A stretch of DNA of 64,000 nucleotides from an uncultured Lachnospiraceae bacterium. GTDB lineage: Bacteria; Bacillota; Clostridia; Lachnospirales; Lachnospiraceae. This document shows, piece after piece, positions 1 to 9,667 of the stretch. The stretch lies in the NCBI GenBank assembly GCA_947178145.1, contig CAMWXE010000011.1, forward strand, positions 1 to 64,000, read 5' to 3'. Position 1 is the stretch's first letter; the number at the start of each line of letters is the position of its first letter. The notes beneath the pieces were generated by a model. The model was not told where the DNA came from, ran no database searches, and was given only the letters and a program-made list of their open reading frames with translations. Both the position numbers and the translations under genes were made by a program.

Positions 1-76
1 AACGAATGCGCTATTCCCAAGAAGTTTCAGACCATTCTTAGATTAAAAAAATCTACGAATATTTCGTTGTTTCCAA

Positions 77-132
77 CGCAAAAAACGGATACCATTTTGC
101 TTCAGGCATTATTGTATCCGTTTTTATTTGCG
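77..132. terminator. Hairpin terminator-like inverted repeat
   Basis: An inverted repeat pairs ACGGATAC near 85-92 with GTATCCGT near 114-121, and the outer arms CGCAAA and TTTGCG extend the stem. A run of five Ts follows the inner stem on the plus strand. It probably ends transcription of a gene lying left of the window. Bases 1-60 show no recognisable coding sequence. Confidence 0.55.
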
Positions 133-174
133 TAACCAACTATAACATTTTTCGTATTAGGGAGTGATTGATAT

Positions 175-373
175 GCATGTATTTCAACCAAAGCCGGTCT
201 TACCTGGAACTACAAGCACTCGATTCCTTTCATTGACGAAAGCAGTGTTGTCCTGCTGTGTCAGAAACTGTCCGCCACAAAGCTGACAGAAGATTCGTTC
301 CTGTCACCGGAAATACGACGGTGATATGCACACCATGTATATCGGAGAAATCGTCGAGCTGATGACGCGATAG
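175..373 (+). pseudogene. Remnant of a flavin-reductase-like gene
   Basis: No intact frame exists here, but two adjacent frames carry family-like peptide. Bases 175-324 encode a segment with GLTWNYKHSIPFIDESS and LCQKLSATKLTEDSFLSPEI, then stop. One base further on, frame +1 from 320 reads GDMHTMYIGEIVELMTR and stops at 373. The ending resembles the C-terminus of FMN-binding flavin reductase/flavoredoxin proteins, where an H-x-MYIGEI motif is common. The N-terminal part is missing and the two pieces are joined by a frameshift and probably a deletion. I read it as a decayed gene. The family assignment rests on recall of short motifs and is only moderately secure. Confidence 0.42.
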
Positions 374-393
374 TTATTCCATGCCAGATGATA

Positions 394-423
394 AAAACGC
401 AGACGAACCAGGTCTGCGTTTTT
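394..423. terminator. Bidirectional hairpin terminator
   Basis: AAAACGCAGAC and GTCTGCGTTTTT form an almost perfect stem with a short loop (GAACCAG). It has T-runs in both directions, so it can serve the remnant on the left and the minus-strand operon that ends at 426. Confidence 0.75.
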
Positions 424-425
424 AA

Positions 426-1313
426 CTATTTATTCGAGGTACGAATGATCCATAGCAGCAATGCGATTGACGCGGCTGTCAAAAATATCCCCCAGGCAGG
501 CGTGATAAAAAACTTCGTCCACGCGGCGGCTTCTGACAGCAGAAACACAACAATATTGGCAGACATATGCATCAGCAAAGGTGCGGAAAAGCAGCCAGAA
601 TACGCATAGCAGAGCGCTATGAGAACTCCCATCGCCGTCCCGTAGAGAAACTGCGGCAGATTCGCATGAAAAAGCCCAAACAGGAGTGCGGAGAAAATGA
701 CTGCCTTCGATATGCTGTAGAATCTTCTCATCCGGCTGTAGAGCACACCGCGAAATACCATCTCCTCCACCATGGGAGACACGATTCCGTACAGAATGAT
801 TCCAAGCCACACTGGCACAGAGTATTGGATAGCCTCCACCGCCTCATATTTTTCAGAATCCAATATGCTGCCTGGCCCGGGCATCGCCGCCGATGCCAGG
901 CTGATCAGGATGTTCAATGCCAGCGATGCCGTGATGCCAAGCAGAATACACAGTGCAAGGTTTATCGTCTGATGCGCCGTCCGTTTTCCCAGTAAGTCTG
1001 TTTTGAGAAAAGTGACAAATTGTTTTGGCGCGCTCCTGTCAATGTCAACTTCTCCGGTTGTATTTGCTTCGATTAGAAAATCATTCAGCAGGAAGCACAC
1101 TGCAATTATGCTTGCCACTCCATTTACAACTGCGCTGAGCGGATGGGCATTGCCCTCCACCCATTCCGAAATTCCTGCGATGGGAAGTGACGGAATTACA
1201 ATTGCCAGGAGGAGCATGACAACAGTCTTTACCAGCATATAGACCACAAAAGGTTTTAGGATGTAGGCAAGCTTCTGCAGAAGTGTCGTCCGTTTTGGTA
1301 CTATCTTAGCCAT
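426..1313 (-). CDS. CPBP-family (CAAX-like) intramembrane metalloprotease
   Basis: This is a 295-residue polytopic membrane protein. The C-terminal half carries the CPBP (Abi/Rce1-like) signature: EEMVFRG with the catalytic double glutamate and arginine near residue 190, a second motif FGLFHAN about 30 residues later, and a histidine in the last conserved helix (HMSAN). Family members are membrane-embedded proteases or have maturation, immunity or anchoring roles. The substrate cannot be read from sequence. It is the last gene of the addB-addA-HAD operon and its start overlaps the stop of the HAD gene by 8 bases, suggesting coupled translation. A link to DNA repair is not implied; co-transcription may be incidental. 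Confidence 0.85.
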   Translation of the reverse strand: MAKIVPKRTTLLQKLAYILKPFVVYMLVKTVVMLLLAIVIPSLPIAGISEWVEGNAHPLSAVVNGVASIIAVCFLLNDFLIEANTTGEVDIDRSAPKQFVTFLKTDLLGKRTAHQTINLALCILLGITASLALNILISLASAAMPGPGSILDSEKYEAVEAIQYSVPVWLGIILYGIVSPMVEEMVFRGVLYSRMRRFYSISKAVIFSALLFGLFHANLPQFLYGTAMGVLIALCYAYSGCFSAPLLMHMSANIVVFLLSEAAAWTKFFITPAWGIFLTAASIALLLWIIRTSNK

Positions 1314-1971
1314 CTAAAACCTCCAATAATGCACTCACTGTGTCGACAATAAAATCTGCTCCTGCCCGCTCAAGTTCGCCTTCCGGCGCATACCCGAAAG
1401 ACACCCCTACCGAGGTAATGCCATGCTCTTTCGCCCCTTCGATGTCAAACCGCCGGTCACCTACCATCGCCACGTTGGCCTTTTTCTCATCTGAGGTCAT
1501 TCCAGAAGGAAGCATCTGGCGCAGCGCCTCCTCGACGACTTCTTCCTTTTTGCTGCGCGTGCCGTCCATGTTGCTTCCTATGACAATGTCAAAATATGTT
1601 CTGATTTCAAAATAATCCAGTATCCGCTCCACAAACTCTGTGGGCTTACTCGATGCAATCGACAGTTTTTTCCCGTCTGCTTTCAGTTTTGCAAGCATTG
1701 CAGCAATCCCTGGATAGATTTCATTTTCATAGATTCCCTGATTGGCAAACCGCTCGCGGTACTTGGCTATGGCTGTAGGAATCTGTTCTTCGTCCAGACC
1801 GTAAAATTCCCTGAAACTGTCCGCCAGCGGCGGTCCGATAAAGGGCTCCAGTTTGTCAAGCGAGGGCTCCTCGATGCCAATCGCCCGCAGCGCGTACTGT
1901 ACCGAGCTCGTGATGCCAAGCTTCGGGTCTGTCAGTGTGCCGTCCAGATCAAATAAGATATAGTTATACAT
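1306..1971 (-). CDS. HAD-family hydrolase, phosphoglycolate-phosphatase-like
   Basis: The product has 221 residues. The N-terminal FDLDGTLTD motif holds the nucleophilic and acid/base aspartates of the haloacid dehalogenase superfamily. SSKP is motif II (Ser/Thr and nearby Lys), and MVGDRRFDIEGAKEHG is the Mg-binding motif III/IV. An alpha-helical cap lies between motifs I and II, as in Gph/PpaX proteins, which dephosphorylate small metabolites such as phosphoglycolate, or pyrophosphate. The exact substrate is unknown. It overlaps the 3' end of addA by 8 bases and so probably depends on the addAB transcript. Confidence 0.85.
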   Translation of the reverse strand: MYNYILFDLDGTLTDPKLGITSSVQYALRAIGIEEPSLDKLEPFIGPPLADSFREFYGLDEEQIPTAIAKYRERFANQGIYENEIYPGIAAMLAKLKADGKKLSIASSKPTEFVERILDYFEIRTYFDIVIGSNMDGTRSKKEEVVEEALRQMLPSGMTSDEKKANVAMVGDRRFDIEGAKEHGITSVGVSFGYAPEGELERAGADFIVDTVSALLEVLDG

Positions 1972-4900
1972 AAATCTCCTCCTGCAGATAAAAAGAATAC
2001 AGATACCGCTCCTTTACTTTTTTTCCTGTAATCTGTTCGAGTGCCATCTGGTAATAGTCGAGCTGTGTCTGGTAACGTTTGATTAGCTCTTCCTTACAGC
2101 TTACCTTATCTGTCTTGTAGTCTGCAAGTACAATCTCGTCCTGCTCGTAAAAGAACACATCTATGACACCCTGAATCAGCACGGTCTCTGTCGGCGGAAA
2201 GCTTGGCTTTAGCTGGTTTGCACGGATTCCGAGCACGAAGGGCTGTTCTTTGAAAAGCTCATTTCTTGCGTTTGCTGCAATCATTCGCTGTGACAGACGC
2301 GACTGGAAGAAGCATATCATCTTACCCATGCTGACGCAGGCAAGCTCTTCCCCTGTGACAGTTCCCTCTGCTATCCACTGTTCCTGCTCTCCCTTCAGCA
2401 CCGCATACAAGCGTTTTCCTGTCCTTTCATCCCCCGCGCTTTCCACGCGGAGACTGTCCGAAAAGGACAACAGCTCCATAATCTTGTGCACCGCCGTACC
2501 ATACTGGATTCCTGTCTGCGCCCTTGCCAGAGGTCCGGCACCTGTGGAAACCACGCCGGAATCCGACACATCTGTCATATGCTCTGGTGCTGTCGTTTCT
2601 GATACATCTGTCCTGTTCGGGGATGCCTCAACGGCAAAATTGGGAATATAGCTCTCCCTTGGCATCACGACGAGTTCCTCGGACTCCGCAAACGCCTCCT
2701 CATAGGAAGCCTTTTTCAGCTCGGACACGGTTGTCTTTACGGTAAGCCCTTCCAAATCGCTGTGCGGATACGTAAATTGAAGCTTCCCGAGCAGTTTTGC
2801 TCTCAGTCCCTTACGATTGTCCGTGCCGCTATCCATCTCCGTTTCCGAAAGTGATGACACGCTTGCAAGCTCCTCTTCCAGAACAAGTGCACGGCTCTGT
2901 TCCTTTATTTGCATCCTCAGCTTTTCCGCCATACTATCTGCCTCCTGATACAGTTCCACTCCAATTGGAATGTCTATGTATGGAAGCTGATGTCCGGCAT
3001 ACGCAAAGCCTCTCTCCTCCAACGCATCCCGCATACAAGGATGGCGTATCAGTGCCGCCAGTATCATATCCATATAAGAAACCGCCCCCATCGTCACAGA
3101 ATAAGGAAGCTTTTCCGAAGACTCCATCGTCAGATACACATTGTTTGCAAGCTTTTTGACAAAATCGCTGATGAAGCCTGTGAGAATAAGCTTCTCTTTC
3201 GCCCTCGTGAGTGCCACATAGAGCACACGCAAATCCTCACCGCGCGTATCTTCCTTCATGCGCTGCGCTACTACATTTTTGCGCATGGTCTTGCGCTTTA
3301 ACCGGAGTTCAGGGTCAATGTAATCCACACCGACGCCAAGCTCCACATCCATCAGGATGCTCTGCCGCAAATCCATCTGATTAAACTGTTTGGACAATCC
3401 GCAGACAAAGCAGATTGGAAATTCCAGTCCTTTACTTTTATGAATCGTCATGATGCGCACGACATCCGCATTCTCATCGAGGATATTTGCCTCCCCGAAA
3501 TCGACCTCCTGCTCCTGTATGGTTTCCAGATAGCGGATAAAATGAAACAATCCGTAAAAACTGGTATTCTGAAACGCTCCCGCTTTCTCGAGCAGAAGCT
3601 CGATATTCGCGATTCGCTGATCCCCGCCCGGCATAGAGCCCACATAGGCATCATAGGATGTATCTGCAATCAATTGCTGTAAGAGCTCTTTGATAGGAGT
3701 GTACGCAACCCTCTGGCGATACTCTGTAACCATCGCAAAAAAGCGTTCCAGCTTTGTCTGGCACACCTTATCCTCCGGCTCCATTTGGTCAGTAAGTCCA
3801 TCGATTATTTCCGCAGCAATTGCATAATCAAGATCCTCAGGACAATATACCACATGGTAATACAGTTGAAGCTGTTCATACAAAAACAGCTTCTTCACAG
3901 AACGCTTTTTGTCCTGGGAATCCTGACTCTCAAACTGCGCCTGTCTCTCGAGAACATCCCTCACCAGGCACCGGATACAGGTAATTTCCGTCTCGGAGAA
4001 ATCAAAATAGGGAAGCTTCAGTACCCCAAACAGCGGAATGTCCTGCAGCGGATTGTCGAGCACGCGCAAAAAGTTGACAACTCCCTGTATCTCCAGCGTC
4101 TCAAAATACCCCGCCCTGCTAGTGACATGCACTGGAATGCCCCGCTCGGACAAAATTCTCCTGAAATCCTCATCCCAGCCCGCCGTTGCCCTGAACAGGA
4201 GTACGATGTCCGCGTACTTTGCCGTCCTGATTTCGCCTGTTGCCGCGTCCGTCACCGGGAATTTTCCAACCATCTGCCGGATGCGCTCTGCAACCATGAC
4301 CGCCTCAATCTCCTTCTCAGAATATTTTGGCGTTTTATGATTTTCATTCCTGCCGCTGTCGTCTTCCCCTTTATCGTCATTTTGTGACAGAAGGGAATCC
4401 GGCGTGGCAATCAGAAGCTCTGTCTGGTAAAGATTTTTCCCGCGCTCCGTCTCCGGCTCCAAGTAGGAAGCGCCCACGTAGAGCGCTGCTCTGTCATCAT
4501 ATTCCACATTCCCGACCTTCGCCGTCATCAGCTGACTGCATATAAAGTTCGTTGCGTCTGTCACTTCCCGGCGGCTTCTGAAATTCATGCTCAGATCGAT
4601 TCGGACGTTTTTGGCGCTGTCATCATCGATGACATAGGTGTCATATTTTTCCATAAAAATCTCGGGTCTCGCCAGACGGAACTTATAGATACTCTGCTTG
4701 ACATCCCCCACCATAAACCGATTGAAGCGCCCCTTGGCCTCGCCGGATATACACTTTAGCAGCAGCTCCTGAACCTCGTTGGAATCCTGATACTCATCGA
4801 TCATAATCTCCGCAAAGTAATCCTGGAGCTCCAATGCCGTATTCCCATGCACAATGTTCCCATTTTCATCCTTCTTTAGTAAAATCTGCAGTGCAAAGTG

Positions 4901-5995
4901 CTCCATATCGGAAAAATCAATCACATTTTTATCACGCTTTGACTGGTCGAGCATTTTCTTGAATGAGAGTGTGAGCGATACCAGCTCCTCCACGGCCTCC
5001 TGACAAACTGCCATGTCATTCAGCGTATCCTCCACTGATATCTGGAACAGGAATTTTTTGAGATCTGCAATGTTCTTCTTCACCTCGTCGCGTATCGCCT
5101 TTACCATGTCCTTCAGGACAGGATCCACACCCTCCATCTTCTTAGCGGAGAGCCGGGCAAAAGACGAATAGGTAAACAAGTCATACAATGCATCGTAATC
5201 CGACGCGCACCGGAGCTTTTCAACCAGCTCGATATCCGCCGTGAGATTCTCCACATATTGTATCGGTCCACCTGCGCTGCCCGCGATTTCCAGCGCCTGA
5301 TACAGTCTGTCCCTGCACTCCTGCAAGATCGTGCGGATATAGGCAAGCGCACACTGAAACCACTTTTTGTCCGGAAGCTCGCTGACATCACCAATTCTGT
5401 AATCCTCCAACCGTTCAGAGAGCCACTGCTCCGGGAACGGATAGCTCATGGAAAAGTGATACAGCCTCAAAATCGCCTCCTCAATCCGCTTCTCGTTCGT
5501 GCCGGTGCTGTAACTTTCAACGAAATGCACAAAGCGCTCTGTCGGTTCTGTGTGCGCCTCTTCCAGAAGTTTCCCCATCACATCTGCCTCGAGCATCTTG
5601 ACCTCACTCTCGTCCGCCACGCGGAATGCGGGATCAAGACCAATCTCATTAAAATTGTTCCGAATCACAAACAGGCAAAAGGAGTCAATCGTCGTGATCA
5701 GGGCATTGTGTATCAGAGATACCTGTTTCTGCAAGTGTTCGCTTTCCGGGTTCTCCTCCAGCTTCTGCGACACGGCCTTGCTGATGCGCTCCCGCATCTG
5801 CGCCGCCGCCGCCGAGGTGAAGGTCACAATCAGAAGACGGTCAATATCAACCGGCTGTTTCTCGTCCGTTATCATCTGGATAATGCGCTCTACCAGAACT
5901 GCTGTCTTGCCACTTCCCGCCGCCGCCGACACAAGGATATTACAGTTTCTGGTGTCTATAACCCGCTGCTGGTCCGGTGTAAATTTCACTGCCAT
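1964..5995 (-). CDS. addA: ATP-dependent helicase/nuclease subunit A
   Basis: AddA is the 3'-5' UvrD-type helicase and nuclease subunit of the AddAB complex, which resects double-strand breaks and prepares ends for RecA. The product has 1343 residues, somewhat above the family's usual ~1230. Residues 20-40 contain Walker A (AAAGSGKTA) and DEYQDSN is motif II. Further motifs are VGDVKQSIYKFR, the motif V/VI region TIHKSKGLEFP, and VALTRAKEKL. A RecB-type nuclease domain closes the protein (GVIDVFF then ADYKTDK). I chose the ATG at 5995, eight bases after GGAGGGG; the addB stop and this start form TGATG, so the two are translationally coupled. A GTG one codon upstream is the alternative. Confidence 0.97.
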   Translation of the reverse strand: MAVKFTPDQQRVIDTRNCNILVSAAAGSGKTAVLVERIIQMITDEKQPVDIDRLLIVTFTSAAAAQMRERISKAVSQKLEENPESEHLQKQVSLIHNALITTIDSFCLFVIRNNFNEIGLDPAFRVADESEVKMLEADVMGKLLEEAHTEPTERFVHFVESYSTGTNEKRIEEAILRLYHFSMSYPFPEQWLSERLEDYRIGDVSELPDKKWFQCALAYIRTILQECRDRLYQALEIAGSAGGPIQYVENLTADIELVEKLRCASDYDALYDLFTYSSFARLSAKKMEGVDPVLKDMVKAIRDEVKKNIADLKKFLFQISVEDTLNDMAVCQEAVEELVSLTLSFKKMLDQSKRDKNVIDFSDMEHFALQILLKKDENGNIVHGNTALELQDYFAEIMIDEYQDSNEVQELLLKCISGEAKGRFNRFMVGDVKQSIYKFRLARPEIFMEKYDTYVIDDDSAKNVRIDLSMNFRSRREVTDATNFICSQLMTAKVGNVEYDDRAALYVGASYLEPETERGKNLYQTELLIATPDSLLSQNDDKGEDDSGRNENHKTPKYSEKEIEAVMVAERIRQMVGKFPVTDAATGEIRTAKYADIVLLFRATAGWDEDFRRILSERGIPVHVTSRAGYFETLEIQGVVNFLRVLDNPLQDIPLFGVLKLPYFDFSETEITCIRCLVRDVLERQAQFESQDSQDKKRSVKKLFLYEQLQLYYHVVYCPEDLDYAIAAEIIDGLTDQMEPEDKVCQTKLERFFAMVTEYRQRVAYTPIKELLQQLIADTSYDAYVGSMPGGDQRIANIELLLEKAGAFQNTSFYGLFHFIRYLETIQEQEVDFGEANILDENADVVRIMTIHKSKGLEFPICFVCGLSKQFNQMDLRQSILMDVELGVGVDYIDPELRLKRKTMRKNVVAQRMKEDTRGEDLRVLYVALTRAKEKLILTGFISDFVKKLANNVYLTMESSEKLPYSVTMGAVSYMDMILAALIRHPCMRDALEERGFAYAGHQLPYIDIPIGVELYQEADSMAEKLRMQIKEQSRALVLEEELASVSSLSETEMDSGTDNRKGLRAKLLGKLQFTYPHSDLEGLTVKTTVSELKKASYEEAFAESEELVVMPRESYIPNFAVEASPNRTDVSETTAPEHMTDVSDSGVVSTGAGPLARAQTGIQYGTAVHKIMELLSFSDSLRVESAGDERTGKRLYAVLKGEQEQWIAEGTVTGEELACVSMGKMICFFQSRLSQRMIAANARNELFKEQPFVLGIRANQLKPSFPPTETVLIQGVIDVFFYEQDEIVLADYKTDKVSCKEELIKRYQTQLDYYQMALEQITGKKVKERYLYSFYLQEEIYV

Positions 5996-8900
5996 CACTG
6001 CTCCCCTCCTTCCTCTTCTGTCTGATCTTCTTCCTCCTCGTCCAGGCCAAGACTTTGCCGCATACGCTCCATGGCATCGTCCTGATTCAGATCCTCAAGA
6101 TGTCGGACCAGCCTGGATCCGAGCTTTTTGTCAAAACCGCAGACGCCCTTGTAATCGCAGTATGTACAGGCGTTTGCATCCTTCTGCTCATACGGACTCA
6201 AGCCGATGTCGCCGTCCAAAATCGAGACGCCAAGCTCCTTGATCTTGTGATTGACATAGTCGGAAACCGTCTTGAAATCCTCATCCGACAGCACAGATGA
6301 CGTCTGTGTAAAGCTTCCGTCCTTCTTTCGCGCCACAGGAATAATGGTTGATTTCGTCTCAAAATCTTTGTCCAACAGCTTTATGACTTCCTCGTCGTCG
6401 CTGACCATACCTGTCATTTTCAGTTCCTCCAGTATCGCCTCTTCAATCTCGGAAGCATCCGGCTTTCCCTTATCGGTCTCCGTCATCGGATCGCTGACAT
6501 GGTAGTAGAGCATCGCTGCCGGAATGACACGCATGTCAGTATTTTTCTCCTGATTTTTCTTTTTGAGCACCTCCACTGCCGCATTCATATAGACAACCAA
6601 CTGTAATTGTAATCCATAATACAGCGCAGCCAGGTCAAATTTCCGGTTTCCTGATTTGTAGTCAATAATCTTGACGTACAGCTTATCTTCTTTTTGGCAG
6701 GTATCTATGCGGTCGATCCGCCCGATCAGCTGCAGCCGTTCCTCCTCTGAGAGCGAGATATTTACCGCGTTGAGGTCCGATGTCATCTGAAAAGAAAGCT
6801 CAAAGTTTTCCGGCGTGAACGACCCTTTCTGAATCTGATGCTGCAATGTCTGCACGGTTCTGTTCAATATCCGGCGCATCCTCGTTATCATGTACTCATT
6901 CCTCTTGCTGCTGTACAGGATTGTCTCTCCGTAGGACACCGCGTAGTCTTCCAGACATTCTCCGACTATCCGCTCTCCCACCTCCCTGGGAAAATCGAAC
7001 CATGTGTAGCCCTCCTTGACAATCTTGTCGGAAAAGCTCTCCAGCACAGCGTGAAATAAATTTCCCATATCCACACTCTCAAAACTGTACTTGTCGCGCT
7101 CCTCAAGACTGAGTCCATATTGCAGAAAATGCGCGTAGGCGCAGGAGGCAAATTTTTCAAGACGGCTGATGCTGTTTCTCAGGATCTGTCCATACAGAAG
7201 CCGCGCAAGCTCCCTTGGAAGTCTGTTGGTATCTGCGTTGGAGAGATACGAAAATGCCGCCTTTTTCATCTGTTCAAGCACTGGCGCGTACTTCTCATTT
7301 CTGACATATGTGTCATAAAGTGTGATAAAAAGCCGCCGCTCATCCCCGATATCATCGGCTGCATAGCGCCGCAGCAGTGTGACCAGATATGCAAGAGTGT
7401 CTGCCGGAGATTCAATCTGCTCCTCCATGGAGCGCAGCTGCGGCTGGGTAATCACAATGGCCGGAAACAGTCTGATGACCGTGTTAATCAAATATGCCGG
7501 GCGGATACTTTTGCCTTCATTGTCGACTTTCGCATACGACAGGTACAACAGTTCTGTCGGCTTCGTCATCATCAGATACAAATATAGTCTCTGGATATAC
7601 ATCTGCTGCCGCGGTGTCGGCGCCAGCTCATACTCCGATTCCTGAAGAAACTCCCTGTCAATATCAGATATAATGCCGCCTGTACCGCCGCTCTTTGGTA
7701 TGATGCCGTCATTTACGCCGATGAAAAACAGCGCTTTGATCTCACACAGACGCGTTCTCTCAATGTCTCCGATTACCACCTTGTCTACATTCTGCGGGAT
7801 TGTTCCCACCTTGATCTCGGCAAAGCCCGCGTCGAGAATGTCCGCAAACTCCTTGATTTCCAGCTCTTCCTCGCCCAGCAGACCGCAGATCTGCTCCAGA
7901 AGTTCCATGACAAGCCGATAAATCTGTGCGTATTCCTTCGCCTTCACAAGATCACCCTGCTCCGTAAAATACTGCTCATACTCCACCAGTTTTTCTTCGA
8001 TGGACGCATTTACGATAAATGCATACAATGCACACACCAGTTCTTTTCCTGTCGCTTTCTTTTCCGCCTTTTTGATCATGAGCGGCTCCAGCATCGCAGT
8101 GACCTTCTCCCGGACTGCATTCAGCGCTTCCAGCTCCGGTGCCTCCTCTTCCTGCCGTTTCATGCGTCTGGTAAATTTGCTGTTCCACGCCTTTTTCCCG
8201 CGGATTCCCATCGTCAGACAGTAGTTTTCCAGTCTGTCCGTCTCGTCAGGGGTCACACCGGCCATGCCGCAGCGCAGAAAATGAAACACCGCCTCATATG
8301 AATACTCCTGAATCACAACCAGCAGCGCACTTCTGATAAACTCGATAAACGGGTTTAAGACCAGCTTGTTTGTCTGGTCCACAAAAAAAGGAATCTCAAA
8401 ACGGCGGAACATTTCGCGCGCAAGGAATCCGTACCGCTCCAAATCGCCTGTCACCACTGCGATATCCCTGTAGCAATAATCTTTCTCGCGCACCAGCCTC
8501 CGGATTTCAAGACAGACCTGACGCAGCTCTTCTTTCGGATTGGACGCCTCAAAGATCTGAATGCTGTCCTGTGCGCCTTTGAATTCGTGATATGGGTATC
8601 GGAAAAGTTCGCGCTCGAGATGGGACAGGCCGGCATTGCTTTTATAGCGGTAGACGACTTCGTCCGCGATCCGTTCGTCCTTCTCACGCTTTACTCCTGC
8701 TTCCCTGCAAAGTCTGTCAAGATCGTGTATTGTCTTCTTGCTCAGATGAAACAGCTTCTGTTCCCCATCCTGCACATAAGCATCCTCGCGCGCGTCCATC
8801 GTCACTGTCACGATAACCTCCTGCGCCTGCACCATGAGCTCCTGTATGACATTGTACTGTACCGGTGTAAAACCTGTAAAGCCGTCAAAGACAATCACGC

Positions 8901-9489
8901 TGCCTTTCACTACACGCGACCTCGAAAGTACCTTTCTGAGAAGGTCCAGCGTCTCTTCCGTCGTGATATAGCGCTCATTGATATAGTTTAAAAAATTCTC
9001 ATATAACAGATGCAAGTCCTTTAATTTGTAAGCAAGCGCGTTTCTTTTTGCAGCGTACTCACATAACTTTTCCACATCCTTCGTGCCAAGACCATACTGC
9101 ATGAACTCAGAGAGCGCTGATTTCACTTCACTGATGTATCCAGGCTTTCTGATATTCCGCTTCATGACGCCAAGCTCATCCTCGACACGCGCCGCCACGC
9201 GCCGCAGCACCAGACTCTTTCCAGTATCGTCAAGCACAGGCTTATCGTTGCCGCCCACCTCCTCAAAGATGCGGTGTGAGAGTCTGCCGAAGCTGAGCAC
9301 GTCAATGTTCATGATTCCCTTGTTTGGATGCTTTCTGACCATCTCAAGCTGTGTCTGCATCGTAAACTGATCCGGCACGACAATCAGATAATTGACGTGA
9401 GGATTTGCCATTGATTCGCGGATAATATGGTTGTAGAGCTGGTAGCTCTTACCGGAGCCCGATGCGCCGATGTAAAACCTTAATCCCAT
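5995..9489 (-). CDS. addB: ATP-dependent nuclease subunit B
   Basis: AddB pairs with AddA; it carries a degenerate helicase core and a second nuclease domain. The product is 1164 residues. Walker A (GASGSGKS) sits at residues 6-13. The C-terminal nuclease has GRIDRIDT and IIDYKSGN. An iron-sulfur cluster is indicated by FASCAYAHF upstream and the C-x2-C-x5-C group in CTYCDYKGVC near the end, the arrangement known from Bacillus AddB. The ATG at 9489 is preferred over one eight codons upstream because GGAGG at 9496-9500 gives ideal spacing. A small GCCTC/GAGGC hairpin lies in the leader (about 9512-9531). First gene of the operon and divergent from pepF. Confidence 0.96.
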   Translation of the reverse strand: MGLRFYIGASGSGKSYQLYNHIIRESMANPHVNYLIVVPDQFTMQTQLEMVRKHPNKGIMNIDVLSFGRLSHRIFEEVGGNDKPVLDDTGKSLVLRRVAARVEDELGVMKRNIRKPGYISEVKSALSEFMQYGLGTKDVEKLCEYAAKRNALAYKLKDLHLLYENFLNYINERYITTEETLDLLRKVLSRSRVVKGSVIVFDGFTGFTPVQYNVIQELMVQAQEVIVTVTMDAREDAYVQDGEQKLFHLSKKTIHDLDRLCREAGVKREKDERIADEVVYRYKSNAGLSHLERELFRYPYHEFKGAQDSIQIFEASNPKEELRQVCLEIRRLVREKDYCYRDIAVVTGDLERYGFLAREMFRRFEIPFFVDQTNKLVLNPFIEFIRSALLVVIQEYSYEAVFHFLRCGMAGVTPDETDRLENYCLTMGIRGKKAWNSKFTRRMKRQEEEAPELEALNAVREKVTAMLEPLMIKKAEKKATGKELVCALYAFIVNASIEEKLVEYEQYFTEQGDLVKAKEYAQIYRLVMELLEQICGLLGEEELEIKEFADILDAGFAEIKVGTIPQNVDKVVIGDIERTRLCEIKALFFIGVNDGIIPKSGGTGGIISDIDREFLQESEYELAPTPRQQMYIQRLYLYLMMTKPTELLYLSYAKVDNEGKSIRPAYLINTVIRLFPAIVITQPQLRSMEEQIESPADTLAYLVTLLRRYAADDIGDERRLFITLYDTYVRNEKYAPVLEQMKKAAFSYLSNADTNRLPRELARLLYGQILRNSISRLEKFASCAYAHFLQYGLSLEERDKYSFESVDMGNLFHAVLESFSDKIVKEGYTWFDFPREVGERIVGECLEDYAVSYGETILYSSKRNEYMITRMRRILNRTVQTLQHQIQKGSFTPENFELSFQMTSDLNAVNISLSEEERLQLIGRIDRIDTCQKEDKLYVKIIDYKSGNRKFDLAALYYGLQLQLVVYMNAAVEVLKKKNQEKNTDMRVIPAAMLYYHVSDPMTETDKGKPDASEIEEAILEELKMTGMVSDDEEVIKLLDKDFETKSTIIPVARKKDGSFTQTSSVLSDEDFKTVSDYVNHKIKELGVSILDGDIGLSPYEQKDANACTYCDYKGVCGFDKKLGSRLVRHLEDLNQDDAMERMRQSLGLDEEEEDQTEEEGGEQ

Positions 9490-9667
9490 TTTCTGCCTCC
9501 TGACTGGGTTCAACAGCCTCTGCTTTGATGGAGGCGTAACCAGTTATCTATGATAAATTCTCTTCACATTAGTCTAGCATAATAACAAAGAAAATGATAG
9601 ACTATAAAGGGAAAAGAATTTCTTGAAACGAATTTCTGAAACAAAAATGTAAAAGGAGATTGATACA

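Noticed and set aside
5258..6242. Plus-strand frames of 230-255 codons opposite addA/addB.
   Set aside because: They are antisense to well-supported AddA/AddB motifs and show no domain or start signal.
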